Below are positions 25,650-34,740 of a DNA stretch of 64,000 bases, piece after piece. The notes beneath the pieces are model-generated. The model saw only the letters and a program-made list of their open reading frames with translations. It had not been told where the DNA came from and did no database searches. Both the position numbers and the translations under genes were made by a program. Source of the stretch: Pseudooceanicola pacificus (GTDB lineage Bacteria > Pseudomonadota > Alphaproteobacteria > Rhodobacterales > Rhodobacteraceae); NCBI RefSeq assembly GCF_009789075.1, contig NZ_WNXQ01000001.1, forward strand, positions 62,001-126,000, read 5' to 3'. The first letter of the stretch is position 1. Every line of letters starts with the position of its first letter.

Positions 25650-26984
25650 TCATCGCTCCGTCAGCCGGGTCCAGCTGTATTCGGCCGCCAGCCATGCCCG
25701 CCGCACCGGGCCCAGCGGGAACCGCTTCAGCGGCGCGGCAAAGGCGCGGGGATAGGGGCCCTCGGGCTCCTCTCCCCTGACCAGCGCGGCCAGCAGCGCC
25801 CCGCAATAGGACCCCATCGCCACCCCGTTGCCGTGGTAGCCGAAGGCGGCGAAGACGCCCGGCATCTCGGGAACCGGCCCGCAGAAGGGGCGCAGCGCCG
25901 CTGTCAGGCAGACCATGCCGGACCAGTAGAAGGGCGAGTCCACCGGCTCCCACGCCGGGAACATGGCGTTGAAATCGGCCCGCACGCGACGGGCGATGCG
26001 CTCCTCGTTCCCCGGGGTCGAGATCAGCCCGCCGCGCTGGCCAAAGACCATGCAGTTGTCGGGCGTGAGGTGAAAGTAATGCAGCAGCCGGCGGTTCTCG
26101 TAGGACATCTGGTGCGAGGTCCAGCCCTGGGCGGCCAGCTCATCCTGCGTCATCGGGCGCGTCGCGATGACCGAGCTCTGGGCGGGCAGGAAGCGGTGGC
26201 GCATCCATGCAGGCACATTCTCGGCGGAATAGCCGTTGGTGGCCAACACCAGACGGCGGCAGGTCAGTCGGGCCTCGGGCGTGATCAGCGCCCAGCCCTC
26301 GCCCGCCCGTTCGATCGCCATTACGGGGCTGTCGCCGAACATCCGCACCCCGGCGCGCGCCGCAGCCCCGACCAGCCCGGCCAGGTACTTGCGCGGGTGC
26401 AGGGCAAAGCCGATGGGCAGGGTCAGGGCGCCGTAATGCGGGCCCGTCATGCCGTGCGCGGGCAGATCCTCGCGTTCCACAAGGGTGCAGGTGACGCCAT
26501 AGGTGCGCTCCAGCCTGGCCTTTTCGGCGCGCAGGCTGGCCATCTTCTGCGGGGAATGGGCCAGGACCGTCTCGCCCTCGGAATGGCGGTCGGCGTCGAT
26601 GCCCAGACGCTCCAGCAGGGCGCCGACATGGGCGACGGAGGCGACCTCGGCGCGGTGCACCTCGGCGCTGGCACCGGCGCCGTGCAGGCGGTCGAGCACG
26701 CTGTCCGCGGCCCGCGCCCCGCCCAGGCAGCAGAACCCGCCGTTGCGCCCCGACGCGCCCCAGCCGGGGAATTCTGCATCGAGCAGGGTGACCTCCTCGC
26801 CCGCTTCGGCCAGGGCGAGGGCGGCGTTCAGGCCGGTGTAACCGCCGCCGATGACGGCAATATCCGCCGAAAGCGCCCCCTCGGCGGCAGGGGCGTGCAG
26901 GTCCTCGCCGGTGACCGCCTCGGCCCAGTAGCAGCGGCGGATCGGCCCCATCGAATAGGCATGCGCGGAATAGGGGCGTTTCAT
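25650..26984 (-). CDS. puuB: FAD-dependent oxidoreductase, gamma-glutamylputrescine oxidase-like
   Basis: 444 residues of the DAO/glycine oxidase family. The dinucleotide-binding motif is ADIAVIGGGYTGLNAALALA (about residues 39-58), and NGGFCCLGG and FAAFGYHGNGVAMGSYCG are typical of PuuB/YcjA-type oxidases. It would oxidise gamma-glutamylputrescine or a related amine to the aldehyde with release of H2O2. It overlaps potI by 4 bases, so it belongs to the polyamine importer operon. The glutamylating enzyme PuuA is not in the window, so the symbol is a family assignment. Confidence 0.8.
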   Translation of the reverse strand: MKRPYSAHAYSMGPIRRCYWAEAVTGEDLHAPAAEGALSADIAVIGGGYTGLNAALALAEAGEEVTLLDAEFPGWGASGRNGGFCCLGGARAADSVLDRLHGAGASAEVHRAEVASVAHVGALLERLGIDADRHSEGETVLAHSPQKMASLRAEKARLERTYGVTCTLVEREDLPAHGMTGPHYGALTLPIGFALHPRKYLAGLVGAAARAGVRMFGDSPVMAIERAGEGWALITPEARLTCRRLVLATNGYSAENVPAWMRHRFLPAQSSVIATRPMTQDELAAQGWTSHQMSYENRRLLHYFHLTPDNCMVFGQRGGLISTPGNEERIARRVRADFNAMFPAWEPVDSPFYWSGMVCLTAALRPFCGPVPEMPGVFAAFGYHGNGVAMGSYCGALLAALVRGEEPEGPYPRAFAAPLKRFPLGPVRRAWLAAEYSWTRLTER

Positions 26985-27796
26985 GCCCGCACGGCCGCGC
27001 GCTCGTCCTCGGCCCGTTTCACGGCGGCGCGTTTGGACATCAGCGAGGCGGTGATCACGCCGACGGTGACGATGGCGATCATGATGGTCGACAGCGCGTT
27101 GATCTCGGGCGAGACGCCAAGGCGCACGGCCGAGAAGATCTTGATCGGCAGGGTGGTGGCCGAGGGCCCGGCGGTGAAGGAGGCGATCACCAGGTCGTCG
27201 AGCGACAGCGTGAAGGCCAGCAGCCAGCCCGAGATCACGGCGGGGGCGATGATCGGCAGGGTCACCAGGCGGAAGCTTTCGAAGGGCGTGCAGCCTAGGT
27301 CGAGCGCGGCCTCTTCCAGCGAACGGTCGAAGGTGACGAGGCGCGAGGAAACCACCACCGAGACATAGCACATGGCAAAGGTGGTATGCGCCAGGATGAT
27401 CGTGGTGATCCCCCGGTCGAGCCCCACGCCGATGAAGAGCAACAGCAGGGACAGGCCGGTGATCACGTCGGGCATCACCAGCGGGGCATAGATCATGCCC
27501 GAAAAGACGGTGCGCCCGGTAAAGCGTCCGGCGCGGACCAGGACATAGGCCGCCATGGTGCCCAGCACCGTCGCGATGGTGGAGGAGGCGACGGCGACCT
27601 TGAGCGTGACCATGGCCGCGTCCAGGAAGGCATCGTTCCTGAGCAGCTCGCCGTACCATTTCGTCGAGAAGCCGGCCCAGACCGTCACCAGCTTGGATTC
27701 GTTGAAGCTGTAGAAGACCAGGATGATCATCGGCAGGTAGAGGAAGGCAAAACCGAAGGTCAGCGAGGTGGCGTTGAACCAGGAAAAGCGTCTCAT
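26981..27796 (-). CDS. potI: Putrescine/spermidine ABC transporter permease PotI
   Basis: A 271-residue inner-membrane permease with six helices. The start FGFAFLYLPMIILVFYSFNE is typical of PotC/PotI. The EAA loop that contacts the ATPase reads EEAALDLGCTPFESFRLVTL. It pairs with the PotH-like protein. The gap to potH is 49 bp and holds a striking palindrome. Confidence 0.92.
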   Translation of the reverse strand: MRRFSWFNATSLTFGFAFLYLPMIILVFYSFNESKLVTVWAGFSTKWYGELLRNDAFLDAAMVTLKVAVASSTIATVLGTMAAYVLVRAGRFTGRTVFSGMIYAPLVMPDVITGLSLLLLFIGVGLDRGITTIILAHTTFAMCYVSVVVSSRLVTFDRSLEEAALDLGCTPFESFRLVTLPIIAPAVISGWLLAFTLSLDDLVIASFTAGPSATTLPIKIFSAVRLGVSPEINALSTIMIAIVTVGVITASLMSKRAAVKRAEDERAAVRA

Positions 27797-27817
27797 GCCG
27801 CACCTCGCCGGCCGGGG

Positions 27818-27838
27818 CGAATTTTCGACGAAAATTCG
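27818..27838. repeat. Perfect 21-bp palindrome between potH and potI
   Basis: CGAATTTTCG, a central A, and CGAAAATTCG form a perfect palindrome in a 49-bp gap that is otherwise G+C-rich. It lacks a T-run, so it is not a standard terminator. It could be an RNA stability element, an operator or a member of a dispersed repeat family. I saw no second copy in this window. Confidence 0.7.
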
Positions 27839-27845
27839 GGGGCGC

Positions 27846-28739
27846 TCATCCTTCGGCCTCCCTCTGTTTCTGTTCGTTGCGCTGGAACAGCACGATGGGG
27901 ATGATCAGGATCAGCAGCAGGATCACCGCCACCGCCGAGGCGACCGGCCAGTCGCGGTTGTTGAAGAACTCTTCCCACAGCACCTTGCCGATCATCAGCG
28001 TCCCCGATCCGCCCAGCAGCGAGGGAATGACAAATTCCCCGAGCGCCGGGATGAAGACCAGGAAGCACCCCGCGATCACCCCGTTGCGCGACAGCGGCAC
28101 CGTCACCAGCCAGAAGGCCGAGCTGCGCGAGCAGCCGAGGTCCTCCGCCGCCTCCAGCAGCGACCCGTCGAGCCGTTCCAGCGCCGCGTAGATCGGCAGG
28201 ATCATGAAGGGCAGGTAGGTGTAGACGATGCCGATATAGACCGCCGTGTTGGTGTTGATGATCTTGAGCGGCGTGTCGATGATCCCGCTCCACAGCAGGA
28301 CCTGGTTCAGCAGCCCCTCGTTGGCGAGGATGCCCATCCACGAGTAGACCCGGATCAGGAACGAGGTCCAGAACGGCAGGATCACCAGCATCATCAGGGT
28401 GGGGCGCCATTGATCGGGCGCCTGCGCCATGCCGTAGGCGATGGGGAAGCCGACCATCAGGGTGAACAGGGTCGAGAACAGCGCGATCTTCACCGAGGAG
28501 AGGTAGGCCTTCCAGTAGAGATCGTCGGTGGTGAGAAAGGTGAAATTCTCGAAATCGAGCCCGGAGAAGAAGTCCTTCACCCCCTGCCATCCCGCGGCAA
28601 GGTCGAGCTGGGGGGTATAGGGCGGGATCGACAGCGCCACGTCCGACAGCGAGATCTTCACCACGATCAGGAACGGGACGAGGAAGAGCGCGAAGAGCCA
28701 GAGATAGGGAATGAGGATCAGGACGAAGCGGCGCATCAT
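27846..28739 (-). CDS. potH: Putrescine/spermidine ABC transporter permease PotH
   Basis: 297 residues. Family start FVLILIPYLWLFALFLVPFL and EAA loop LEAAEDLGCSRSSAFWLVTV are clear. Two ATG codons stand in tandem (28739 and 28736), both reachable from AGGAG just upstream. The open frame upstream to 29102 is not similar to the family. A 436-bp gap separates it from potG, unusually long for a pot operon, so it may have its own promoter. Confidence 0.92.
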   Translation of the reverse strand: MMRRFVLILIPYLWLFALFLVPFLIVVKISLSDVALSIPPYTPQLDLAAGWQGVKDFFSGLDFENFTFLTTDDLYWKAYLSSVKIALFSTLFTLMVGFPIAYGMAQAPDQWRPTLMMLVILPFWTSFLIRVYSWMGILANEGLLNQVLLWSGIIDTPLKIINTNTAVYIGIVYTYLPFMILPIYAALERLDGSLLEAAEDLGCSRSSAFWLVTVPLSRNGVIAGCFLVFIPALGEFVIPSLLGGSGTLMIGKVLWEEFFNNRDWPVASAVAVILLLILIIPIVLFQRNEQKQREAEG

Positions 28740-29175
28740 GTGGGCTCCTGTCCGGGGCGGGGCGGTTCGAAGGGCGCGGGGCGTGCCCCCCCGCCGAAAG
28801 TCGGGCGAGGCGATACAGATCCGCCGGGTCGCCCGTCCGCGCCAGCCCGTTGCCACGGCGCGCCTGCCGGTAAAACGCCCTGTCGGAGCGGTTCGGAGAC
28901 GGGGTTCACCGCTCCCCGCGCATGGGCACCTGCCGACGGCACGCACCGCCGGCCCGGTCCGGATGCTTCGGGGCGACCCAGCGGCCAGGGCTGATGGAAC
29001 TGCCCCCCCGCGGTCGGGTGCCGCGCGTCGCAACGGGGTCGATCCCCTGGCGCGCCGCCATGTCCCAAGGCTGCCAGCTGCAGGCCAGGCGGAACTCGGC
29101 ACGGGGCAAGGCCCTGCCCTGCCCGGCCGCTCCCGGCCCCCCGCACCGGCCCGATATCCGCGCGTCCCGTCATCC
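28740..29175. other. Long gene-free gap inside the pot operon
   Basis: 436 bases between potG and potH, where related operons usually have only a few bases. Frames are open on both strands because of the high G+C content, but none has a family signature or a good start region. I see no terminator with a T-run. It could be a decayed gene or a control region for potH-potI-puuB. Confidence 0.5.
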
Positions 29176-30297
29176 CTAGCCCTCCAGCAGCACGCCGGCG
29201 GTGTCGGTCCAGGAAATCCAGACCTCGTCTTTCCAGGTGAAGGTGCGGCGGGCGATGCGGCGGGTGTTGGCCTCCTGCGCCTTGATCACATGGCCGGTGG
29301 GCAGCTCGACGTGATAGGTCGAGATATTCCCCAGATAGGCGATATCCAGGATCGTGCCCTTCTGCACATTGGCCGCCGTGGGGCGCTCGGCCGAGATCGA
29401 GACCTTCTCGGGCCGGATCGCCAGGGTGCATTTCTGGTCGAGCGAGAAGTTCCTTTGCGTGGTGGCCATCAGCGGCGGCTGGCCCTCGGCCCAGATCAGC
29501 TGGACCTTCTCGCCGCTCTGGTGGGCGCGGCCCTCGATCAGGTTCACGTCGCCGATGAAATCGGCCACATAGACGGAATTCGGCGTCTCGTAGATCCGGT
29601 CCGGCGTGGCGACCTGCATCAGCTTGCCCTCGTCCATCACCGCCACGCGGCTGGCGACGGTCATCGCCTCTTCCTGGTCGTGGGTCACGATGACAAAGGT
29701 GGTGCCGGTCTTCTCCTGGATGTCCATCAGCTCGAACTGCGTCTCTTCGCGCAGCTTGCGGTCGAGCGCGCCCAGCGGTTCGTCCAGCAGCAGCAGCTTG
29801 GGCGCCTTGGCGAGCGAGCGGGCCAGCGCCACGCGCTGCCGCTGGCCACCGGAAATCTGGTGCGGCTTGCGATGCTTGAACTTCTCCAGCCGGGTGAGTT
29901 TCAGCATCTCCTGCACGCGGGTCTCGATCGTTCCCTTGTCCTTGCCCTCGCGTCTGAGGCCAAAGGCGATGTTGTCCCAGACCGACAGATGCGGGAACAG
30001 CGCGTAGCTCTGGAACATCATGTTCACCGCGCGCTTGTTCGGCGGCACCGGGCCGATGTCCTGCCCGGCCAGCAGGATCGTGCCCTCGGTTGGCGTTTCG
30101 AACCCGCCCAGCATGCGCATCAGCGTGGTCTTGCCGCAGCCCGACGGGCCAAGCAGGGCAAAGAACTCGCGGGTGTAGATGTCGAGGTTGATGTCGTTGA
30201 TCGCGGTGAAGGAGCCGAAACGCTTGGTCACGTTGCGGAACTGGATCAGCGGCTTTTCGTCGGGGTCATCCCAGGGCGCGAAGATTTTCTGGGGCAT
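29176..30297 (-). CDS. potG: Putrescine/spermidine ABC transporter ATP-binding protein PotG
   Basis: 373 residues. The ATPase domain has Walker A GPSGCGKT, Q-loop FQSYALFPHLS, signature [15 protein letters not shown] and Walker B LLLLDEPLGALD. A C-terminal TOBE domain follows (LAIRPEKVSISAERP). It energises the PotF-PotG-PotH-PotI importer. A hairpin in the potF-potG gap probably lowers its expression relative to the binding protein. Confidence 0.93.
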   Translation of the reverse strand: MPQKIFAPWDDPDEKPLIQFRNVTKRFGSFTAINDINLDIYTREFFALLGPSGCGKTTLMRMLGGFETPTEGTILLAGQDIGPVPPNKRAVNMMFQSYALFPHLSVWDNIAFGLRREGKDKGTIETRVQEMLKLTRLEKFKHRKPHQISGGQRQRVALARSLAKAPKLLLLDEPLGALDRKLREETQFELMDIQEKTGTTFVIVTHDQEEAMTVASRVAVMDEGKLMQVATPDRIYETPNSVYVADFIGDVNLIEGRAHQSGEKVQLIWAEGQPPLMATTQRNFSLDQKCTLAIRPEKVSISAERPTAANVQKGTILDIAYLGNISTYHVELPTGHVIKAQEANTRRIARRTFTWKDEVWISWTDTAGVLLEG

Positions 30298-30315
30298 GAA
30301 GCCTCCCGCAAGAGG

Positions 30316-30344
30316 GAAAAGGCCCGCGCGGGTCCCGCGCAGGC
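30316..30344 (-). terminator. Hairpin with T-run between potF and potG
   Basis: On the minus strand a G+C-rich stem (30320-30344, GGCC arms with inner GCGCGGG pairing) is followed by TTTT (30319-30316). It lies in the 63-bp gap between potF and potG and likely acts as an attenuator that favours the binding protein. Confidence 0.65.
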
Positions 30345-30360
30345 CGGTCTGTGTCGGCGA

Positions 30361-31443
30361 TCAGGTGCCGGATTTCACGCGGGTCCAGACCCGGGTGACG
30401 ATGCGCTGCACCTTGGGATCGTAGGGCGTGACGGTGTAGAGATTGTCCAGCGTCGCCTGATCCGGGTAGATCGCGGTATCGCCGATCACGTCCTCGGCCA
30501 GGAATTCCTGCGAGGCCTTGTTGCCGTTGGCGTAGTAGACGTAGTTCGACGCCGCCGCCATGTTCTCGGGATCCATGATGAAGTTCAGGAACTTGTGGGC
30601 CCCGTCGGGGTTCGGCGCGTCGACCGGGATGGCCATCTGGTCGAACCACATCAGCGCGCCTTCCTTGGGCGCGTTGTAGACGATCTCGACCCCGTTGTCG
30701 GCCTCGGCCGCGCGGTCGCGGGCCTGCAGGATGTCACCCGACCAGCCGAAGGCCACGCAGATGTCGCCATTCGCCAGGGCGTTGATGTATTCCGACGAAT
30801 GGAACTTGGCGACATAGGGCTGCACGGCTTCGAGGACCTTGGCGGCTTCCTCGATCTTCTCCGGGTCCTTGCTGTCGGGATCCTCGCCGATGTATTTCAG
30901 CGCGGCGGGGATCATCTCGGTCGGGGCGTCCAGGAAATGCACGCCACAGCCGGCGAGCTTTTCCATGTTCGCCGGATCGAAGACCAGCGCGAGGCTGTCG
31001 AGCGGGGCGTCCTGGCCCAGCACCTCGGTCACCTTGGCCACATTCGCGCCAATCCCGGTGGTGCCCCACATGTAGTTGATCGAATATTCGTTGCCCGGGT
31101 CGTACTGGGCGGTCCGCTCGGCGATCACGTCCCACATGTTGCCGATGTTCGGCAGCTTGGATTTGTCCAGTTTCTGGAAGGCCCCGGCCACGATCTGGCG
31201 CTGCAGGAAGGTGCCGGTGGGCACCACGACGTCATAGCCCGATCCCCCGGCCAGCATCTTGGTTTCCAGCAGTTCGTTGCTGTCGAAGACGTCGTAGATC
31301 AGGTCGATCCCGGTCTCTTCCTCGAACTTGGTCAGCAACTCTTCGTCGATGTAGTCGGACCAGTTGTAGACGCGCACCTCCTCGGCCATGGCGGCGGTGC
31401 CGAGGGCCATGGCGGCGGTGAGCGTGATGAGTGTCTTGGTCAT
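30361..31443 (-). CDS. potF: Periplasmic polyamine-binding protein PotF family
   Basis: 360 residues with a Sec signal peptide (MTKTLITLTAAMALGTAAMA, cleavage before EEVRVY). The mature start EVRVYNWSDYIDEELLTKFE and DVVVPTGTFLQRQIVAGAFQ match PotF/SpuD-type putrescine-binding proteins. It captures putrescine or a related polyamine in the periplasm. It is the first gene of the minus-strand operon and is divergent from the aminotransferase across 153 bp. Confidence 0.93.
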   Translation of the reverse strand: MTKTLITLTAAMALGTAAMAEEVRVYNWSDYIDEELLTKFEEETGIDLIYDVFDSNELLETKMLAGGSGYDVVVPTGTFLQRQIVAGAFQKLDKSKLPNIGNMWDVIAERTAQYDPGNEYSINYMWGTTGIGANVAKVTEVLGQDAPLDSLALVFDPANMEKLAGCGVHFLDAPTEMIPAALKYIGEDPDSKDPEKIEEAAKVLEAVQPYVAKFHSSEYINALANGDICVAFGWSGDILQARDRAAEADNGVEIVYNAPKEGALMWFDQMAIPVDAPNPDGAHKFLNFIMDPENMAAASNYVYYANGNKASQEFLAEDVIGDTAIYPDQATLDNLYTVTPYDPKVQRIVTRVWTRVKSGT

Positions 31444-31596
31444 TGTTCGATTCTCCCGTTGGACGTTTCTGTCACGGCGTCCATGCCCCGCGACTCAAGC
31501 AATAAAATCGCGGCAACGCAACATGCTGCTGCAATCTGGCCTTTCCGGCACGCGGGGCATATCGTCCGCCAAAGACCAGTCAAACGCGGGTGCCCC

Positions 31597-32991
31597 ATGA
31601 ACAAGATCACCAACCACATGCCCACTGCCCAGCTGCAGGCCCTGGACGCGGCGCATCACATGCACCCCTTCTCGACGCAGAACGATTTCGCGACGCGGGG
31701 CGCGCGTGTCATCACCAGCGCCAGGGGCGTCTTCCTGCGCGACAGCGAAGGGCAGGAAATTCTGGATGCGATGGCGGGTCTGTGGTGCGTGAACGTGGGT
31801 TACGGGCGCGAAGAGCTGGTCGAGGCCGCCGCCCGCCAGATGCGCGAACTGCCCTATTACAACACCTTTTTCATGACGACCCATATCCCCGCCATCGCCC
31901 TGGCCGCCAAGCTGGCCGAGCTGGCGCCGGGCGATCTGAACCATGTCTTTTTTGCCGGTTCGGGGTCCGAGGCGAACGATACGAATATCCGGATGGTGCG
32001 CACTTATTGGGCAGAAAAGGGCCAGCCCGAGCGCAACGTGATCATCGCGCGGTGGAACGGCTACCACGGATCGTCCATGGGCTCGGGTTCTTTGGGCGGG
32101 ATGGTGGGCATCCACTCGCAGGGCGGGCTGCCGATTCCCGACATCCTGCACATCGGCCAGCCCCACTGGTGGGCCGAGGGCGGAGAGATGTCGCCCGAGG
32201 AATTCGGCCTGATGCGCGCCCGCGAGCTTGAGGAGAAGATCCTTGAGGTCGGCCCCGAGCGGGTCGGCGCCTTCATCGCCGAGCCGGTGCAGGGCGCGGG
32301 CGGCGTGATCATTCCGCCCGACAGCTACTGGCCCGAGATCCAGCGCATCGTGGACAAATACGGCATCCTGCTGATCGCGGACGAGGTGATCTGCGGCTTC
32401 GGACGCACCGGCAACTGGTTCGGCTCGCAGACGCTGGATATCCGCCCGCATATCATGACCATCGCCAAGGGGCTGTCCTCGGGCTACCAGCCCATCGGCG
32501 GCTCGATCGTCTGCGACGAGGTGGCGGGCGTGCTGGCGGCCTGCGAGTTCAACCACGGCTATACCTATTCCGGCCACCCGGTCGCCGCCGCCGTGGCGCT
32601 TGAGAACCTGCGCATCCTGGAAGAGGAGCGTATCGTCGAGACCGTGCACGACGAGACCGCGCCCTATCTCAAGCAGAAATTCGAGAGTCTGGCCGATCAC
32701 CCGATGGTCGGCGAGGCGCGGATCGTGGGGATGATGGGTTCGATCGCGCTGACCCCGGACAAGGCCGCGCGCGCCAAGTTCAAGGCGGATGCCGGGACGG
32801 TGGGCTACATCACCCGCGAGCGCTGTTTCGCGAACAACCTGATCATGCGGCATGTCTATGACCGGATGATCGTCTCGCCGCCGCTGGTGATCTCGAAATC
32901 CGAAATCGACCTGCTGATCCAGCGCGCCTGGCAGTCGCTGGACGAGGCGATGGCGCAGGTAAAGGCCGAAGGGCTGTGGGAAAGCGCCTGA
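31597..32991 (+). CDS. spuC: Class III aminotransferase, putrescine:pyruvate type
   Basis: 464 residues, PLP-dependent. The N-terminus (AAHHMHPFSTQNDFATRGAR) and DAMAGLWCVNVGYGREELVE match SpuC/beta-alanine-pyruvate type enzymes. Lys291 in TIAKGLSSGYQPIGG should bind PLP, with the preceding Asp in LIADEVICGFGRTG. It would transaminate putrescine or another omega-amine with pyruvate. Divergence from the potF operon supports a polyamine role. The frame stays open far upstream of 31597, but that part is antisense to potF and potG. Confidence 0.87.
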   Translation: MNKITNHMPTAQLQALDAAHHMHPFSTQNDFATRGARVITSARGVFLRDSEGQEILDAMAGLWCVNVGYGREELVEAAARQMRELPYYNTFFMTTHIPAIALAAKLAELAPGDLNHVFFAGSGSEANDTNIRMVRTYWAEKGQPERNVIIARWNGYHGSSMGSGSLGGMVGIHSQGGLPIPDILHIGQPHWWAEGGEMSPEEFGLMRARELEEKILEVGPERVGAFIAEPVQGAGGVIIPPDSYWPEIQRIVDKYGILLIADEVICGFGRTGNWFGSQTLDIRPHIMTIAKGLSSGYQPIGGSIVCDEVAGVLAACEFNHGYTYSGHPVAAAVALENLRILEEERIVETVHDETAPYLKQKFESLADHPMVGEARIVGMMGSIALTPDKAARAKFKADAGTVGYITRERCFANNLIMRHVYDRMIVSPPLVISKSEIDLLIQRAWQSLDEAMAQVKAEGLWESA

Positions 32992-33381
32992 CGCTTTCTC
33001 TGGTCTGCCGGGCCGGGATCCGGTGCCGGGGCTGCTGAGGGCCAAGGCAGTCGCTCCGGGCAGGACCGGGCGGTGGCGCCGGCCCTGACACTGCGCGGCG
33101 GAGGATGGCACGGGACGACCGGCGCGGCACAACCGCGCGCAAGCGCCGGTCTGCCATGTCGCGCCGCCGGCCGTCGCGACATGGGCCAGCGGGTGCGGGG
33201 GCTGCCGGGTGAGGTACGGCGCGGCCACCCATGTCTGCCGGGCGCTTCGGGGATCGCAAGGCCCGACCCGGCGCGACACATCCCGCAGCACCCCCCCGGC
33301 GCCCCCATACCGTGGTTCTACGGTATTGCCGCCGTATCCCCGCGCGGCTCATCCTGTCGGCATCACTGGACCGGAGCCAAG
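32992..33381. other. Intergenic region with an inverted repeat upstream of the M20 gene
   Basis: 390 bases without a credible gene. ATACCGT (33307-33313) and ACGGTAT (33320-33326) form a perfect 7-bp inverted repeat 56 bases before the M20 start, a good operator candidate. The rest is G+C-rich and I see no further features. Confidence 0.5.
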
Positions 33382-34683
33382 ATGACCTCCACCGCCGCAT
33401 CCCTTCGCCTGCAGGACCGCCTGACCGCCGAGATCGAGGCCCGCCGCGACGACCTGATCGCACTGACCCAGGACCTGATCCGCATCCCCACGCTCAACCC
33501 ACCGGGCGAGAACTATCGCGAGATCTGCGATTTCCTCGACCGTCGCCTGTCGGCTTCGGGCTTTGCCACCGAACTGGTCCGCGCCGTCGGCTCCCCCGGC
33601 GACAGCGACCGTTATCCGCGCTGGAACATCGTTGCCCGGCGCGAGGGCGCGCGGGCGGGCGATTGCGTGCATTTCAACTCTCACACCGATGTGGTCGACG
33701 TGGGCCGGGGCTGGACCCGGGATCCCTTTGGCGGCGAGCTGGCCGACGGCAGGATTTATGGCCGGGGCGCCTGCGACATGAAGGGCGGGCTGGCGGCCTC
33801 GATCGTGGCGGCCGAGGCCTTCCTCGCCATCTGCCCCGACTATTGCGGTGCAATCGAGATTTCCGGCACGGCGGATGAGGAATCCGGCGGGTTCGGCGGG
33901 GTGGCCTACCTGGCGCAGCAGGGATTTTTCGACCGGGTGCAGCATGTCATCATCCCCGAGCCGCTGAACAAGGACCGCATCTGCCTGGGCCATCGCGGCG
34001 TCTGGTGGGCCGAGATCGAGACCTATGGCGAGATCGCCCACGGCTCTATGCCCTTCCTCGGCGACTGCGCCGTGCGCCACATGGGCGCGGTGCTGCACGA
34101 GATGGAAGAGACGCTGTTCCCGGCGCTGGCCGCCAAGCGCACCGACATGCCCGTGGTGCCCGAAGGGGCGAAACAGTCGACGCTCAACATCAACTCGATC
34201 CACGGCGGCCAGTCCGAAATCCTGCGCCCCGACACCGGCCTGCCCAGCCCGGTGGTGCCCGACAGCTGCCGCATGATCGTCGACCGCCGGTTCCTGATCG
34301 AAGAAAACATCGACGACGTCCAGGCCGAGATCACCGGCATCCTCGACGGGCTGAAATCGACCCGCGACCGGTTCGACTATGGCATCCGCGAAATGCACCG
34401 CGTTTTGCCCACGATGACCGAGAAGGACGCCCCCGTTGTCACCACCGTGACCGACGCAATCCGGTTGACGCTGGGTAAGGATCCGGAATATGTCGTCTCC
34501 CCGGGCACTTACGACCAGAAGCATATCGACCGGATCGGCAAGTTGAAGAACTGCATCGCCTATGGCCCGGGCATTCTGGACCTTGCCCACAAACCCGACG
34601 AATATGTCGGTGTGGATGATATGGTCGATTCCGCCAAGGTCATGGCACTCAGCCTGTTGACCCTGCTCGGACCAAAGGACTGA
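33382..34683 (+). CDS. M20 family amidohydrolase (acetylornithine deacetylase/desuccinylase-like)
   Basis: 433 residues, a di-zinc deacylase. Metal ligands are visible: His101 in FNSHTDVVDVG, Asp132 in GRGACDMKGGLAAS and the Glu pair in GTADEESGGFGG (about 166-167). Members cleave N-acyl groups from amino acids or related amines. It stands at the head of a peptide-type ABC importer and aldehyde/alcohol dehydrogenase genes, so it probably deacylates the imported compound. The substrate is not evident. Confidence 0.88.
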   Translation: MTSTAASLRLQDRLTAEIEARRDDLIALTQDLIRIPTLNPPGENYREICDFLDRRLSASGFATELVRAVGSPGDSDRYPRWNIVARREGARAGDCVHFNSHTDVVDVGRGWTRDPFGGELADGRIYGRGACDMKGGLAASIVAAEAFLAICPDYCGAIEISGTADEESGGFGGVAYLAQQGFFDRVQHVIIPEPLNKDRICLGHRGVWWAEIETYGEIAHGSMPFLGDCAVRHMGAVLHEMEETLFPALAAKRTDMPVVPEGAKQSTLNINSIHGGQSEILRPDTGLPSPVVPDSCRMIVDRRFLIEENIDDVQAEITGILDGLKSTRDRFDYGIREMHRVLPTMTEKDAPVVTTVTDAIRLTLGKDPEYVVSPGTYDQKHIDRIGKLKNCIAYGPGILDLAHKPDEYVGVDDMVDSAKVMALSLLTLLGPKD

Positions 34684-34740
34684 CGCCCCCGGACAGGGGC
34701 AAAAGCGCCCGCAGCGGCGCGATGACAAGGGAGCCACTCG

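Noticed and set aside
24584-31443. Grouping the HDAC-family gene with the polyamine genes as an acetylpolyamine system
   Set aside because: The HDAC gene is more naturally the first gene of the xseB-ispA-dxs run, an order known in this bacterial group, and it is separated from the oxidase gene by 133 bases.
28711-32991. A plus-strand open frame of 1426 codons across the pot operon
   Set aside because: Only its last 464 codons are a real gene (the aminotransferase from 31597). The rest is antisense to potF and potG and has the low-complexity His/Arg/Gly-rich look of a G+C-rich shadow frame.
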